A stretch of DNA of 64,000 nt from an uncultured Paraprevotella sp. (GTDB lineage Bacteria > Bacteroidota > Bacteroidia > Bacteroidales > Bacteroidaceae), in NCBI GenBank assembly GCA_944319925.1, contig CALUFQ010000007.1:1-64000 (forward strand), written 5' to 3'. Below the pieces are notes generated by a model. It was given only the letters and a program-made list of their open reading frames with translations, had not been told where the DNA came from and made no database searches. Made by a program: the position numbers and the translations under genes. Below, piece by piece: positions 17,723 through 26,617 of this stretch. Position 1 is the stretch's first letter. Every line of letters starts with the position of its first letter.

Positions 17723-19711
17723 CTATTTCGCCTTGCCGGTCAATATGGCACCGCCATCGGGCGCAAGCGTCAACTTAAACCCGCCGTCCTTGCCCACTTT
17801 TTCTTCTTCCACTTGCGGTGTCCGGCCATCCTTGCCGTCATGGTAATAAGACACCTTGGCACCGGCCAACATAGGCAAATCCACCTTCAACTTGAGCGTC
17901 TCCTTGCCGGCATTCAACGCAGCCACATACCATTCCTGTCCATGACGACGAGCCAAGACCACATAACGGCCGGGGTAGCCATCAACGAACTGCACCTCGT
18001 CCCACTCCGTGGGCACAGCCTTCATGAAATCCATCTCGAAGGCTGGCTGTTCCGTCAGGTTGTTAGGCGTGAGGGCAAAGTTCTGCACAGGATTTTGGAA
18101 CGCCACCGCCGTGGCCAACTCGAAGATGTCGGTGGCCACACGTGTCGTGCCACCGTCGTTGCCCCGGTTCAGACGCTTGTTGAGCACCGTGCCGCCAAAT
18201 TCCATGCAACCCACCGTATTACGGATGAATGGGTGCAGGCAGGCATTGAAAGCCTCGTTGTCGCAAAAATCCTGCCCGAACACGAGGTTCTCGGAAGCCA
18301 GCACGGCTTCACTGCCCACATAATTAGGATACATGCGTTCCCAACCGCGCGGCAGAGTGCAACCGTGGAAGATGACCATCAGCCCGTGGTCGTCGGCGTC
18401 ACTCAGGATAGCCTCGTAAAGGCGCATCGTTTCCTGTTTGTCGCCGCCGAAAAAGTCTATTTTCAGGCCCTTCACGCCCTGTTGCTGCAGCCAGCGCATC
18501 TCCTTCTTGCGGGTGATAGGGTCGAACATGATATTAATGGGCCCCTGTTCAATATCATTCCAATAACCGCTCGAACTATACCACAGGAAAAGTTCCACGT
18601 TCTTGCCGCGGGCATAACGGATGAGCTCCTCCATACGCTCATGGCCGATATAAGTGTCCCACCAATTGTCCACCAACGTATATTCATAGCCCATCGCGGA
18701 AGCCAAGTCGATGAAACGCACTTGGTCGTCGTAGTTGATGCTGGCGTCCTGCCACAGAATCCAGCTCCACGTACCACGCCCTCCTTTGTACTGGTGCGTG
18801 GTTTCGAAGCGCGGTTCCACCACGTCCCAAGGAATGGTGGTCTCCACTACAGGCTCCAGCGTACGCCCCAGCGTCAACGTGCGCCAAGGCGTATGTCCAG
18901 GCAAGGAAAACGCAGGTTCTACCGTACCATTGCCATTGTTTTCCTCCGGCATGGGAAAAGCAATTGTGTAAAGTCCGTCTTGCGCATCGCTCAGGTGCGA
19001 ACCGCAATAACGGCTGTCCACCCCGGTCTCGCTCACCAGCACCCAACCGTCATCACCCACGCGGAACAGCCCGGGGAAGGTGTAGCCATGTCCATATTGG
19101 GAACGCTCGCTCATCGGCGCATCAGCCTTATAAACTTCCTCGTAGCTGGGCTTTGTGCGCTTCCATCCAATCATGGCGTCGCTCTGCGGTGTGAGGAACG
19201 TAGTCGTGCGTTCAGGGAAACGGAAACCAGTGGCCTCGGACATCACGCGCACACTGCCCGTCTCGCCGGCCTTGGGCAAGAAATAACGGAAAGCGATGTT
19301 CTCGTCCTCGACCACGAACTCCACGTCCATCCGCTGCTTCTGCGCGTTGGAAAGCCGCACGGTGAATGTGTTCGCCTTTTTGTCCACCCGGCTTGTCTTG
19401 CTACGACTCAGGTCATAACAGATGTCACGCGAAGCCGTGCTGTCCGACACCCAAGCCAATCCCCGGCTGAAATCACCGAAATTAGCCACCAACCCGAGAG
19501 GCGACTCCTCCACGAGCGTCATTTCGTGGTTCTTTCCACCGTCATCCGACACATAATAGCCGGCTTCATAGTAAGCACGGCCATCCTTCAGTCCCACTTT
19601 CAAGAACGTCTGCCCGTCGGGACTGGTTACGACCTTCTCCGTTGTCTGCCCGGCAGCAAAGGCCGGCATCATCGCGGCCGTAATCAAAGCCGCCCAAAAA
19701 CTTTTCTTCAT
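17723..19711 (-). CDS. Glycoside hydrolase family 97 protein (retaining-type, alpha-galactosidase-like)
   Basis: The 662-residue protein starts with a signal peptide (MKKSFWAALITAAMMPAFAAG) and is predicted to be periplasmic. An N-terminal beta-sandwich (about 30-290) precedes a catalytic barrel and a C-terminal beta domain, as in SusB and its paralogues. The segment GVKGLKIDFFGGDKQE carries the Asp that serves as nucleophile in retaining GH97 enzymes. This argues for the alpha-galactosidase-like branch over the inverting SusB type. It lies 33 bases downstream of the PL11 lyase gene in the same unit. That pairing suggests trimming of galactose side chains on rhamnogalacturonan. Linkage specificity is inference. 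Confidence 0.92.
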   Translation of the reverse strand: MKKSFWAALITAAMMPAFAAGQTTEKVVTSPDGQTFLKVGLKDGRAYYEAGYYVSDDGGKNHEMTLVEESPLGLVANFGDFSRGLAWVSDSTASRDICYDLSRSKTSRVDKKANTFTVRLSNAQKQRMDVEFVVEDENIAFRYFLPKAGETGSVRVMSEATGFRFPERTTTFLTPQSDAMIGWKRTKPSYEEVYKADAPMSERSQYGHGYTFPGLFRVGDDGWVLVSETGVDSRYCGSHLSDAQDGLYTIAFPMPEENNGNGTVEPAFSLPGHTPWRTLTLGRTLEPVVETTIPWDVVEPRFETTHQYKGGRGTWSWILWQDASINYDDQVRFIDLASAMGYEYTLVDNWWDTYIGHERMEELIRYARGKNVELFLWYSSSGYWNDIEQGPINIMFDPITRKKEMRWLQQQGVKGLKIDFFGGDKQETMRLYEAILSDADDHGLMVIFHGCTLPRGWERMYPNYVGSEAVLASENLVFGQDFCDNEAFNACLHPFIRNTVGCMEFGGTVLNKRLNRGNDGGTTRVATDIFELATAVAFQNPVQNFALTPNNLTEQPAFEMDFMKAVPTEWDEVQFVDGYPGRYVVLARRHGQEWYVAALNAGKETLKLKVDLPMLAGAKVSYYHDGKDGRTPQVEEEKVGKDGGFKLTLAPDGGAILTGKAK

Positions 19712-19744
19712 GAATCCGTCATTTATATTATATAAGGTGTTTTT

Positions 19745-21664
19745 CTATTTGTCAAACTGATAGCCACGGAAAAGCTTTCCATCGCCTTCGAGATCCGCCC
19801 CGAAATAAAAGCCGGGCTGCGTGGGCTGATTATAGGCCACGTTTTGCATGGCCACACTGAGCCGATAGGGACGGTCTTCAAGAAACGTGTGGAAACGATA
19901 AGCCGTGGGAAAAGGTGAAACGTAAATGCGCAAGGCACGGCTGTCCTCCGTGCGCGTCACAACCTCTTCACGCCAGTCGCCCAAAATGTCGGCCTGCAGG
20001 CAGGGATTGCTCTTCGAACCGTTGTTGAAACGGCAACCCTCAAAACGCGCCAAAGGGCGGCATTCCTGCGTAGTCCAATCATACTTGCTCACCGTCTCGT
20101 GGTCTAGCATCTCACGAAGCAGGTCACCATCCCACCACACGGCCATGTTCACCGGAAGCCCCTTGGGCGCGGCACATATCACTTCGCCCTTGATGTTCCG
20201 GATGCCGCCCGAAGCAGACGACCACATCTCCATGCCGTAATTCGTGGGGTCAATGTCGGCTGCCATACAACGTCCCACGTCTTTTCCCGAAGGAATCTGG
20301 AAAATGACTTTCCCCGTAGCCGCATCGCGAAAATCAGTCCCATCACGACGGTTCTCATGACAGTCCCACACCTGAAGACGTTCCGACGCAGGATCGAAAG
20401 CCGTCAGATGAAGCGCATCGCCATGCCCCATGCCTGTATTGTACAACCCCGTGCCATCGTGGTCGATGGCACAAGAGCCATAGGTAATCTCATCGCATCC
20501 GTCACCATCCACATCCGCCACACGCAAATTGTGGTTGCCTTGCCCGGCGTAGGAAGCCCAACGGGTGGAATCCGTGTCAAACACCCAACGGTGTCTCAAC
20601 TGTTTCCCGTCCCAGTCGAAAGCGGCCAACACAGTGCGCGTATAGTATCCACGGCACATCACGAGGCTCGGCCTGCGTCCGTCCAAAAAAGCCACAGCCG
20701 CCAAGTAACGTTCGCTGCGGTTGGCATAATTGTCGCCCCAGTCCTCCACACGTCCACGCGGAGGCACATAACCTGTCGTATATAGAGCCGCGCCCGTCTC
20801 TCCGCTGAACACGGTAAGAAACTCAGGCCCCGAAGCCACATAGCCTTTCCGTCCGGCCAGTGTATCACCTACGCCCACCCGGTAGTCCGCCCCAGCATTG
20901 CCTACCACCGTGCCGCACCCGTCCACTGTGCCGTCTGCTGTTTTGGCCGTCACTTCGGCCCGTCCGTCGCCGTCCAAGTCATAGGCCATGAATTGCGTGT
21001 AATGCGCTCCGGCACGGATGTTACGCCCCAAGTCAATGCGCCACATTCTCCGTCCATCCAATTTATAGGCATCCAAAAAAACAGTTCCCGTAAAGCCGCT
21101 TTGCGAATTATCCTTGGCATTCGTGGGGTCCCATTTCAGCACGATTTCCATTTCCCCGTCGCCATCCAAGTCGGCCGCAGAAGCATCCGATGCCACGTAC
21201 GTACACCGTTCTCCATCCGGCATTGTTTGTGGCTCAGGTTGTTGCAAAGGTATCTCCACATACCCACACGGCGCATCAGCCGGCAATTCGAAAAATCCCC
21301 GCGCCAGCCCCACTTCCTTTCCATCCACGACCGGGCACACCTCATAACGGGCTGCCGTCCGCGAAGGATTACGGTCATAAAATTGCGTGGAAACCGCCAC
21401 CGGCTGCGGTGTGAGCAACCGTCCGTCGCGATAAACGTTAAAAGCCACCCGCAACGGGTCGGCCGACAAATAACGCCAACCGACCAGTACCGTATCCGGC
21501 GAAAGGCGGACAGCCACCACCCCCCGGCCAAGCCGTTCACCGGCGTTTCCATCAGACACCCCTGCCCCCACACGTGGCTTGCCCTGCGCCGCAACCGAAG
21601 AAATGACACATGCCATGTACAAAAGCAATCCACAAAATAAGACTGTTTTCCAACCGTTTTTCAT
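19745..21664 (-). CDS. Rhamnogalacturonan lyase, polysaccharide lyase family 11
   Basis: The 639-residue secreted enzyme has a signal peptide (about residues 1-26, ending VAAQG). It cleaves the rhamnogalacturonan I backbone by beta-elimination. The fold is an eight-bladed propeller with calcium-binding repeats, visible as several D-x-D-G-D-G motifs: AADLDGDGEMEI, AYDLDGDGRAEV and VADVDGDGCDEI. The C-terminal part includes GDWREEVV and a FHTFLEDRPYRLSVAMQNVAYNQPTQ-like ending, typical of PL11. It is first in a two-gene unit with GH97. No SusC/SusD or regulator lies nearby, so this is a minimal pectin locus. Confidence 0.94.
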   Translation of the reverse strand: MKNGWKTVLFCGLLLYMACVISSVAAQGKPRVGAGVSDGNAGERLGRGVVAVRLSPDTVLVGWRYLSADPLRVAFNVYRDGRLLTPQPVAVSTQFYDRNPSRTAARYEVCPVVDGKEVGLARGFFELPADAPCGYVEIPLQQPEPQTMPDGERCTYVASDASAADLDGDGEMEIVLKWDPTNAKDNSQSGFTGTVFLDAYKLDGRRMWRIDLGRNIRAGAHYTQFMAYDLDGDGRAEVTAKTADGTVDGCGTVVGNAGADYRVGVGDTLAGRKGYVASGPEFLTVFSGETGAALYTTGYVPPRGRVEDWGDNYANRSERYLAAVAFLDGRRPSLVMCRGYYTRTVLAAFDWDGKQLRHRWVFDTDSTRWASYAGQGNHNLRVADVDGDGCDEITYGSCAIDHDGTGLYNTGMGHGDALHLTAFDPASERLQVWDCHENRRDGTDFRDAATGKVIFQIPSGKDVGRCMAADIDPTNYGMEMWSSASGGIRNIKGEVICAAPKGLPVNMAVWWDGDLLREMLDHETVSKYDWTTQECRPLARFEGCRFNNGSKSNPCLQADILGDWREEVVTRTEDSRALRIYVSPFPTAYRFHTFLEDRPYRLSVAMQNVAYNQPTQPGFYFGADLEGDGKLFRGYQFDK

Positions 21665-21687
21665 TGTTTGTCATTTTTTCACATTTA

Positions 21688-21695
21688 CAAAATTA
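21688..21695 (-). promoter_or_regulatory. -7 promoter element for the PL11-GH97 unit
   Basis: The minus strand reads TAATTTTG, matching TAnnTTTG, 24 bases upstream of the ATG at 21664. Confidence 0.6.
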
Positions 21696-21804
21696 GAAAA
21701 AACTGAAAAGAACATCGCATGACAGACTGATAAAATCTATTAAAATCTTAAACCCCACTCACAGAAAAGCCCCGGGAAAAAGCAATTTGTAACTGAAAAT
21801 CCAT

Positions 21805-21812
21805 TATATTTG
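21805..21812 (+). promoter_or_regulatory. -7 promoter element overlapping the amidase start
   Basis: TATATTTG matches TAnnTTTG. The expected transcription start (about 5-8 bases downstream) would fall at or just before the second candidate ATG (21820) and after the first (21814). The mRNA could therefore be nearly leaderless. Confidence 0.5.
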
Positions 21813-21813
21813 C

Positions 21814-23037
21814 ATGAAAATGGAAGGTAACAAAACCATAAAACGGATTTTCACCCTCACGTTAACACTCATAACATGTCTCGTATGGGGGGAAGTAGCA
21901 CAGGCGATGACGACCCAAGCCACCAACAACAAATTCACGCTGGTCATTGACGCCGGACACGGCGGACGCGACCCGGGAGCGATAGGCCGTTTCTCGCGCG
22001 AAAAAAGCATTAACCTTTCCGTGGCCAAAGCTTTTGGGAAACTGGTGGAACAACATTGCCCTGACGTGAAAGTGATATACACCCGCAAAACCGACGTGTT
22101 CGTCCCGCTGGGACGGAGGGCGGAAATCGCCAACAACGCACATGCCGACCTGTTTGTCTCCATACACACCAATTCCCTTCCCGGAAAAGCTATCGGACGC
22201 GGAGCTGAAACCTACACCCTCGGTATGGCACGGGCTGACGAGAATCTGGAAGTGGCCAAACGGGAAAACTCTGTCATCTTGGTGGAGGAAAACTACCAAC
22301 AACGCTATCAGGGTTTTGACCCGAAATCATCGGAAAGCTATATCATCTTCGAACTGATGCAAGACCAATACATGGCCCAAAGCGTGGAGTTCGCACAAAT
22401 GGTGCAAAAAGAGTTCCGCACCACCGGCGGACGGAAAGACAAAGGAGTACACCAGGCGGGATTCCTCGTTCTGAGAGAAACCGGAATGCCTAGCGTACTC
22501 ATCGAATTGGGATATATTTCCACCCACGACGAGGAAGCTTTCCTCAATTCGCAAAACGGCATCCGGAAAATGAGCCAGAGCATCTATAACGCATTCGTGA
22601 ATTACAAGCGGCAGCACACGAAAGGCCAACGCGCGGAAGCGCAGCCCGACGAGACGGCAGCCACGGAAAATGCGGCAGAAAGCGATATTACCTTGCTGAC
22701 GGCGGAAAAACAAGCCGAAGAAGGTGGGCATCCCGTTTCCGCACCAGCCTCTGACGCACAAGAAGAAAACCGTCCCGTGTTCAAGGTGCAACTCATCGCC
22801 ACCACCCGGCAAATCCCCACAGGCAGCACCCGTTTCAAAGGCCTGTCCCCGATAGACTTCTACAAGGAAGGCTCGTATTACAAATACACTTACGGGGAAA
22901 CAACCGACTACCGGGAAGCCGTCAGGATGCGCGAACGGGTAAGAGATGATTTCGAAGGCGCGTTCATCGTGGCCTTCAAAGCAGGCCAGAAAATGCCGCT
23001 CAACGAGGCCATTTCCGAATTTAAAAAGAAACAATAA
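21814..23037 (+). CDS. N-acetylmuramoyl-L-alanine amidase (Amidase_3) with C-terminal SPOR-like region
   Basis: The 407-residue periplasmic hydrolase cleaves the amide bond between MurNAc and the stem peptide. A signal peptide covers about residues 9-32. The zinc-dependent Amidase_3 domain shows LVIDAGHGGRDPGAIG (zinc His), SREKSINL (zinc Glu nearby), LFVSIHTNS (zinc His) and PSVLIELGYISTHDEE (catalytic Glu). After a low-complexity linker (about 265-320), the last 80 residues (FKVQLIATTRQIP...) look like a SPOR-type peptidoglycan-binding domain. ATG 21814 is the longest start; ATG 21820 is favoured if the -7 element is used. It is followed after 14 bases by an MCE gene, probably co-transcribed. 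Confidence 0.93.
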   Translation: MKMEGNKTIKRIFTLTLTLITCLVWGEVAQAMTTQATNNKFTLVIDAGHGGRDPGAIGRFSREKSINLSVAKAFGKLVEQHCPDVKVIYTRKTDVFVPLGRRAEIANNAHADLFVSIHTNSLPGKAIGRGAETYTLGMARADENLEVAKRENSVILVEENYQQRYQGFDPKSSESYIIFELMQDQYMAQSVEFAQMVQKEFRTTGGRKDKGVHQAGFLVLRETGMPSVLIELGYISTHDEEAFLNSQNGIRKMSQSIYNAFVNYKRQHTKGQRAEAQPDETAATENAAESDITLLTAEKQAEEGGHPVSAPASDAQEENRPVFKVQLIATTRQIPTGSTRFKGLSPIDFYKEGSYYKYTYGETTDYREAVRMRERVRDDFEGAFIVAFKAGQKMPLNEAISEFKKKQ

Positions 23038-23051
23038 AAGTCGAAGAACTT

Positions 23052-23942
23052 ATGAAATATTTCACGAAAGAGGTCAAAATCGGCCTCACCGGCATCATCG
23101 CCATCGCCGCGCTCTTTATCGGGCTAAACTTTCTGAAAGGCATCAACTTGTTCAAACCGAGCAATTCTTACTACATCGAATTTGCAGACATCAAAGGGCT
23201 GGCCAAGTCCGGCCCGGTGTATGCCAACGGATATAAAATAGGCGTCGTACACAACATCCAATACAATTACCAAAACCCAGGGCACGTGGTGGTGGAAATC
23301 AACGTAGATGACGGTATGCGGCTGCCTAAAGGCACCGAAGCAAAGCTTGTGACCGCCATGCTCGGCGGTTGCGACTTGCACCTGACCCTTCCTACAGAAA
23401 TACAAGAGTGTTACGCGCCTGGCGATACCCTCAAAGGCTCAGACACAGACGGCCTGATGGACAAAGCGGAAGCCATGTTGCCCCAAGTCGAACAAATCAT
23501 GAGCAAGGTGGACACGCTGATATCCACGCTCAACACACTCGCGGCCAATCCCAACCTGCCCGCCATCATGGCCAACGCCAACGAAATCACGGTCAACCTG
23601 AATGCAAGCAGCCGTCAGCTCAATGCCCTGTTGCGCCACGACATGCCGGAACTCACGGGAAAAATCAACCAAATCGGCGACAACGTCATCACGCTAACGG
23701 ACAACATGAACCAGCTCGACCTGCAAGGGACGCTCGCAAAAGTGGATACCACACTGAACTACGTGCAACTCATGACCGAGAAGTTGAACAGGAACGACAA
23801 CACATTGGGCTTGTTGCTCAACGACAGCACGCTCTACAACAACTTGAGCAACACGGCAGGAAGCGCGAACAACCTGCTCATCGACCTGAAAGAAAATCCC
23901 AAACGTTACGTCCATTTCTCGCTCTTCGGGCGCAAAAACTAA
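23052..23942 (+). CDS. MCE/MlaD-family lipid transport protein
   Basis: The 296-residue inner-membrane protein has one N-terminal helix (about 10-30, IGLTGIIAIAALFIGLNFL). An MCE domain covers about 37-115, including IKGLAKSGPVYANGYKIG and KLVTAMLGGCDLHL. A long helical periplasmic tail follows (about 145-280). MCE proteins form tunnels that move phospholipids between membranes. No MlaE or MlaF partner lies next to it in this window. It follows the amidase gene, a common arrangement in Bacteroidales. Confidence 0.92.
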   Translation: MKYFTKEVKIGLTGIIAIAALFIGLNFLKGINLFKPSNSYYIEFADIKGLAKSGPVYANGYKIGVVHNIQYNYQNPGHVVVEINVDDGMRLPKGTEAKLVTAMLGGCDLHLTLPTEIQECYAPGDTLKGSDTDGLMDKAEAMLPQVEQIMSKVDTLISTLNTLAANPNLPAIMANANEITVNLNASSRQLNALLRHDMPELTGKINQIGDNVITLTDNMNQLDLQGTLAKVDTTLNYVQLMTEKLNRNDNTLGLLLNDSTLYNNLSNTAGSANNLLIDLKENPKRYVHFSLFGRKN

Positions 23943-23997
23943 GCGAAGAAAGACATCATTATTTTTTATTTTTTTCTCCGCTGAATACAAGGAAATT

Positions 23998-24040
23998 AAG
24001 CCCGCCGGCCACTTTCAACGGCCGACGGGCTCTTGTTTTT
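23998..24040 (+). terminator. Terminator after the amidase-MCE unit
   Basis: AAGCCCGCCGGCC pairs with GGCCGaCGGGCT, followed by CTTGTTTTT. It separates the MCE gene from dnaA. Confidence 0.8.
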
Positions 24041-24110
24041 ATCGCAGAATATTCCGAAATTTGCAACGTAGAAGCAAGGGATTTTTCACAAGGACGAAAC
24101 AAGTATCGAA

Positions 24111-25514
24111 ATGGAAGGGTCAGCTCAAACGCGATGGGAGAGTTGTCTGCAACTCATTCGGGGACAGATAAGCAAAAAGGAATATGAAACATGGTTTGAA
24201 CCCATTCAAATCATTGCATACGACAAGCAGACACTGACGTTCGGACTGCCAAGCAAATACTTCTATGAGTTTCTTTCGGAACACTTCGGCGGACTAATTT
24301 ACCAAGCAGCCAGGCGAGTGTTCGGCGAGCATACGCAATTGAAGTACAGCCTGACAGACCAGACGAGCCATGTCACAGTCAACATAGAACCGGCAAAACA
24401 AACGGTTCCGACCCTACATGCGCCCACGACAGACGAGGCAACGGGCAAAAAACAACAAAACGTGCGCATGGCCCCGCCACAAGGGCTTGACCCGCAACTG
24501 AATCCCAACTATAGCTTCGACAACTTCATCGAAGGCGCAAGCAACAAGTTGCCGCGCTCGGTGGGGCAAGCCATTGCAGAACATCCCCGCCAATCCACCT
24601 TCAACCCGCTGTTCATCTATGGCGCATCAGGTGTAGGCAAAACGCATCTGGTAAATGCCATCGGCGCGAAAATCAAGGAGCTGCATCCCGAAAAACGGGT
24701 GCTATACGTCTCCGCACACCTGTTCCAAGTGCAATACACGGACTCCGTGCGGAAAAACACAGTAAACGACTTCATCAATTTCTACCAGACAATAGACGTG
24801 CTCATCATTGATGACGTGCAAGAATTTGCCAGCCTGACAAAAACCCAAAACACGTTTTTCCACATTTTCAACCACCTGCACCAAAACGGAAAGCAACTCA
24901 TCCTGACCTCCGACCGGCCGCCAACCGCATTGCAAGGCATGGAAGAACGCCTGCTGACCCGGTTCAAATGGGGCTTGCTGGCAGAAATTGAAAAACCCAA
25001 CCAGCAATTGCGCCACGACATCTTGGAAAGCAAAGTGCGGCGCGACCACCTTAAGATGCCGGAGGATGTCATTGATTACGTGTCGGAGAACGTAAACGAC
25101 AGTGTACGCGAACTGGAAGGCGTTGTCAACTCGCTGATGGCCTATTCCGTGGTATGGAACCGTGACATCGACCTGCCATTGGCTGAACAAATCATCAAAC
25201 GGGCCGTCAAGGCTGAAAACAAGCCCATCACTATCGACCAAATTATCGACACAGTCTGTAACTATTTTAATGTGAAGCGCGACGACATCTTCACCAAAAG
25301 CCGGAAACAAGCCATCGTGCAAGTGAGGCAGGTCGCCATGTACCTGGCACAAAAATACACCAAACTGTCTTCGGCACGTATCGGCGCACTCGTGGGCAAC
25401 CGCAACCACGCCACCGTGCTGCATTCCTGCAAGATGGTTGACGACCGCTTACATGTGGACAAAGCCTTCAAAGCCAAGGTGGAAGAAGTCGAGAATCTGC
25501 TGAAGAAAAGATAA
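24111..25514 (+). CDS. dnaA: Chromosomal replication initiator protein DnaA
   Basis: The 467-residue AAA+ protein binds DnaA boxes and melts the origin. Domain I covers about 1-85 and a variable linker about 86-135. The AAA+ core carries YGASGVGKTHL (Walker A, near 166-175) and VLIIDDVQEFA (Walker B). Domain IV ends with RIGALVGNRNHATVLHSCKM, the DnaA-box-binding signature. The ATG at 24111 lies after a 70-base space following the terminator; the nearby GAAATTTG is only a weak match to a -7 element. I see no cluster of TTATCCACA boxes next to it, so the origin is probably not here. Confidence 0.98.
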   Translation: MEGSAQTRWESCLQLIRGQISKKEYETWFEPIQIIAYDKQTLTFGLPSKYFYEFLSEHFGGLIYQAARRVFGEHTQLKYSLTDQTSHVTVNIEPAKQTVPTLHAPTTDEATGKKQQNVRMAPPQGLDPQLNPNYSFDNFIEGASNKLPRSVGQAIAEHPRQSTFNPLFIYGASGVGKTHLVNAIGAKIKELHPEKRVLYVSAHLFQVQYTDSVRKNTVNDFINFYQTIDVLIIDDVQEFASLTKTQNTFFHIFNHLHQNGKQLILTSDRPPTALQGMEERLLTRFKWGLLAEIEKPNQQLRHDILESKVRRDHLKMPEDVIDYVSENVNDSVRELEGVVNSLMAYSVVWNRDIDLPLAEQIIKRAVKAENKPITIDQIIDTVCNYFNVKRDDIFTKSRKQAIVQVRQVAMYLAQKYTKLSSARIGALVGNRNHATVLHSCKMVDDRLHVDKAFKAKVEEVENLLKKR

Positions 25515-25521
25515 CTCTAAG

Positions 25522-25558
25522 GCAATCCCCCATCTTCCGCGCGGGGGATTGCTTTTTT
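25522..25558 (+). terminator. Terminator after dnaA
   Basis: GCAATCCCCC pairs with GGGGGATTGC, followed by six T. It lies between dnaA and the convergent nitroreductase gene; the U tract favours the plus strand. Confidence 0.88.
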
Positions 25559-25563
25559 AACTA

Positions 25564-26307
25564 TCAGCCCAAAAATCCCTGCTGCTTCAAAGCCTGCAAC
25601 AGACCTGCGCTCATGGTTTCGTTGTCTTTCTTATTATAACGGATGTCCGTGAACACTTGAGCCAACGTTTCCTTATGGTTGATTTCCACAAAATGGCGGT
25701 TCTCGGGCAACGCTTCCTTTTCCTTATAATAAAGGTCTATATCCGCAGGTGAATAGTCCCGGTAAACTTCTCCGTGCACCACGGCATCCAGCGGCAAACG
25801 GTCGGTCTGTTCCGGATGTTCGTCAGGCCAGCCCACGGTAAGCGTGGCTACAGGCATCACAAGACGCGGCAATTGCAGGATATCGATGATTTGCGATGGC
25901 ATGTAAAGCGTCGTGCCCAAATAACAAATTCCAAGCCCCTCGGCCTCGGCCAAGTTGCAGAATGTCTGCGTGAACAGCAACGCATCGGTCGCCGCATTCA
26001 GGAATGAAAGAAAATTGTCATATCCGGGCACGGCATTCCGCTGTTCCGCCCAACGTACCGTGCGGTTGAAGTCCGCACAAATCGTCAACACTACCGGAGC
26101 CTGCGTCACCATCGGCTGGTTGAAATGAGCCGGTGCCAAACGCCGCTTCATTTCCGCATCACGGGTCACCACGACACTGTAAAGTTGCATGTTCCCCATC
26201 GTCTGTGTGCGTTCGGCCACAGCCAACAGCCGCCTCAACAGGTCTTCGCCGACAGGCTTGTCGGCATACTTGCGGATACTTCTCCGAGTTTTCAGTGAAT
26301 CTATCAT
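25564..26307 (-). CDS. Nitroreductase-family flavoprotein (NfsA/FRP-like length)
   Basis: The 247-residue cytoplasmic flavin reductase begins SLKTRRSIRKYADKPV, the usual FMN-phosphate-binding start. It continues with a RTQTMGNMQLYSVVV segment, the GLGICYLGTTL loop and a PVATLTVGWPDE motif. The length and the C-terminal extension (about 170-247) resemble NADPH-dependent oxidoreductases of the NfsA/FRP group. The physiological substrate is unknown. It has its own promoter and is transcribed towards dnaA. Confidence 0.9.
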   Translation of the reverse strand: MIDSLKTRRSIRKYADKPVGEDLLRRLLAVAERTQTMGNMQLYSVVVTRDAEMKRRLAPAHFNQPMVTQAPVVLTICADFNRTVRWAEQRNAVPGYDNFLSFLNAATDALLFTQTFCNLAEAEGLGICYLGTTLYMPSQIIDILQLPRLVMPVATLTVGWPDEHPEQTDRLPLDAVVHGEVYRDYSPADIDLYYKEKEALPENRHFVEINHKETLAQVFTDIRYNKKDNETMSAGLLQALKQQGFLG

Positions 26308-26329
26308 TTTGTTTGGTTTTTACTTCATG

Positions 26330-26337
26330 CAAAGATA
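26330..26337 (-). promoter_or_regulatory. -7 promoter element for the nitroreductase at 25564-26307
   Basis: The minus strand reads TATCTTTG, matching TAnnTTTG, 23 bases upstream of the ATG. Confidence 0.7.
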
Positions 26338-26527
26338 CACAAAATTTCCATAATCAGTTAATCTCCAAAGACTTTTCCCGAAAGAAATATCTCATTTCGG
26401 AAAACTTTTGCGAAGCATGAAAAACATAACACGTTAATAACAAGATATTTAGTAATTAAAAACGGAAAACTTTCCACCGACAATCCATTTTTCCAGTCTT
26501 TCTTTTGGCCATATCAGAAAACATGCG

Positions 26528-26548
26528 TAGCTTTGCAACATCGCAAAG
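26528..26548 (+). promoter_or_regulatory. nrdJ promoter: -7 element overlapping a 6-bp inverted repeat
   Basis: TAGCTTTG (26528-26535) matches TAnnTTTG. CTTTGC (26531-26536) and GCAAAG (26543-26548) form a perfect inverted repeat over the -7 element and likely start site. A repressor site or an RNA hairpin at the very 5' end of the transcript is possible. The leader to the GTG start is about 75 bases. Confidence 0.5.
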
Positions 26549-26550
26549 AG

Positions 26551-26580
26551 ATGACCGCCATTGCTTCTACAAAAAAATGA
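26551..26580 (+). other. Possible 9-codon upstream ORF in the nrdJ leader
   Basis: An ATG directly after the inverted repeat opens MTAIASTKK and ends at TGA after a run of seven A. It lies in a different frame from nrdJ. It may be chance, a leader peptide, or the original start of the gene before slippage on the A run. Confidence 0.25.
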
Positions 26581-26617
26581 CGGAATCACAATAACCAACT
26601 ATAAAAAACAAACCGCA

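Noticed and set aside
23943..24110. Possible replication origin next to dnaA
   Set aside because: The interval is short and holds a terminator; no cluster of DnaA boxes is visible. The single TTATCCACA seen in the window, at 1652-1660, lies inside the ATPase gene.
26338..26617. Cobalamin riboswitch before the B12-dependent reductase
   Set aside because: The promoter leaves a leader of only about 75 bases, too short for the class, and no B12-box-like sequence was recognised.
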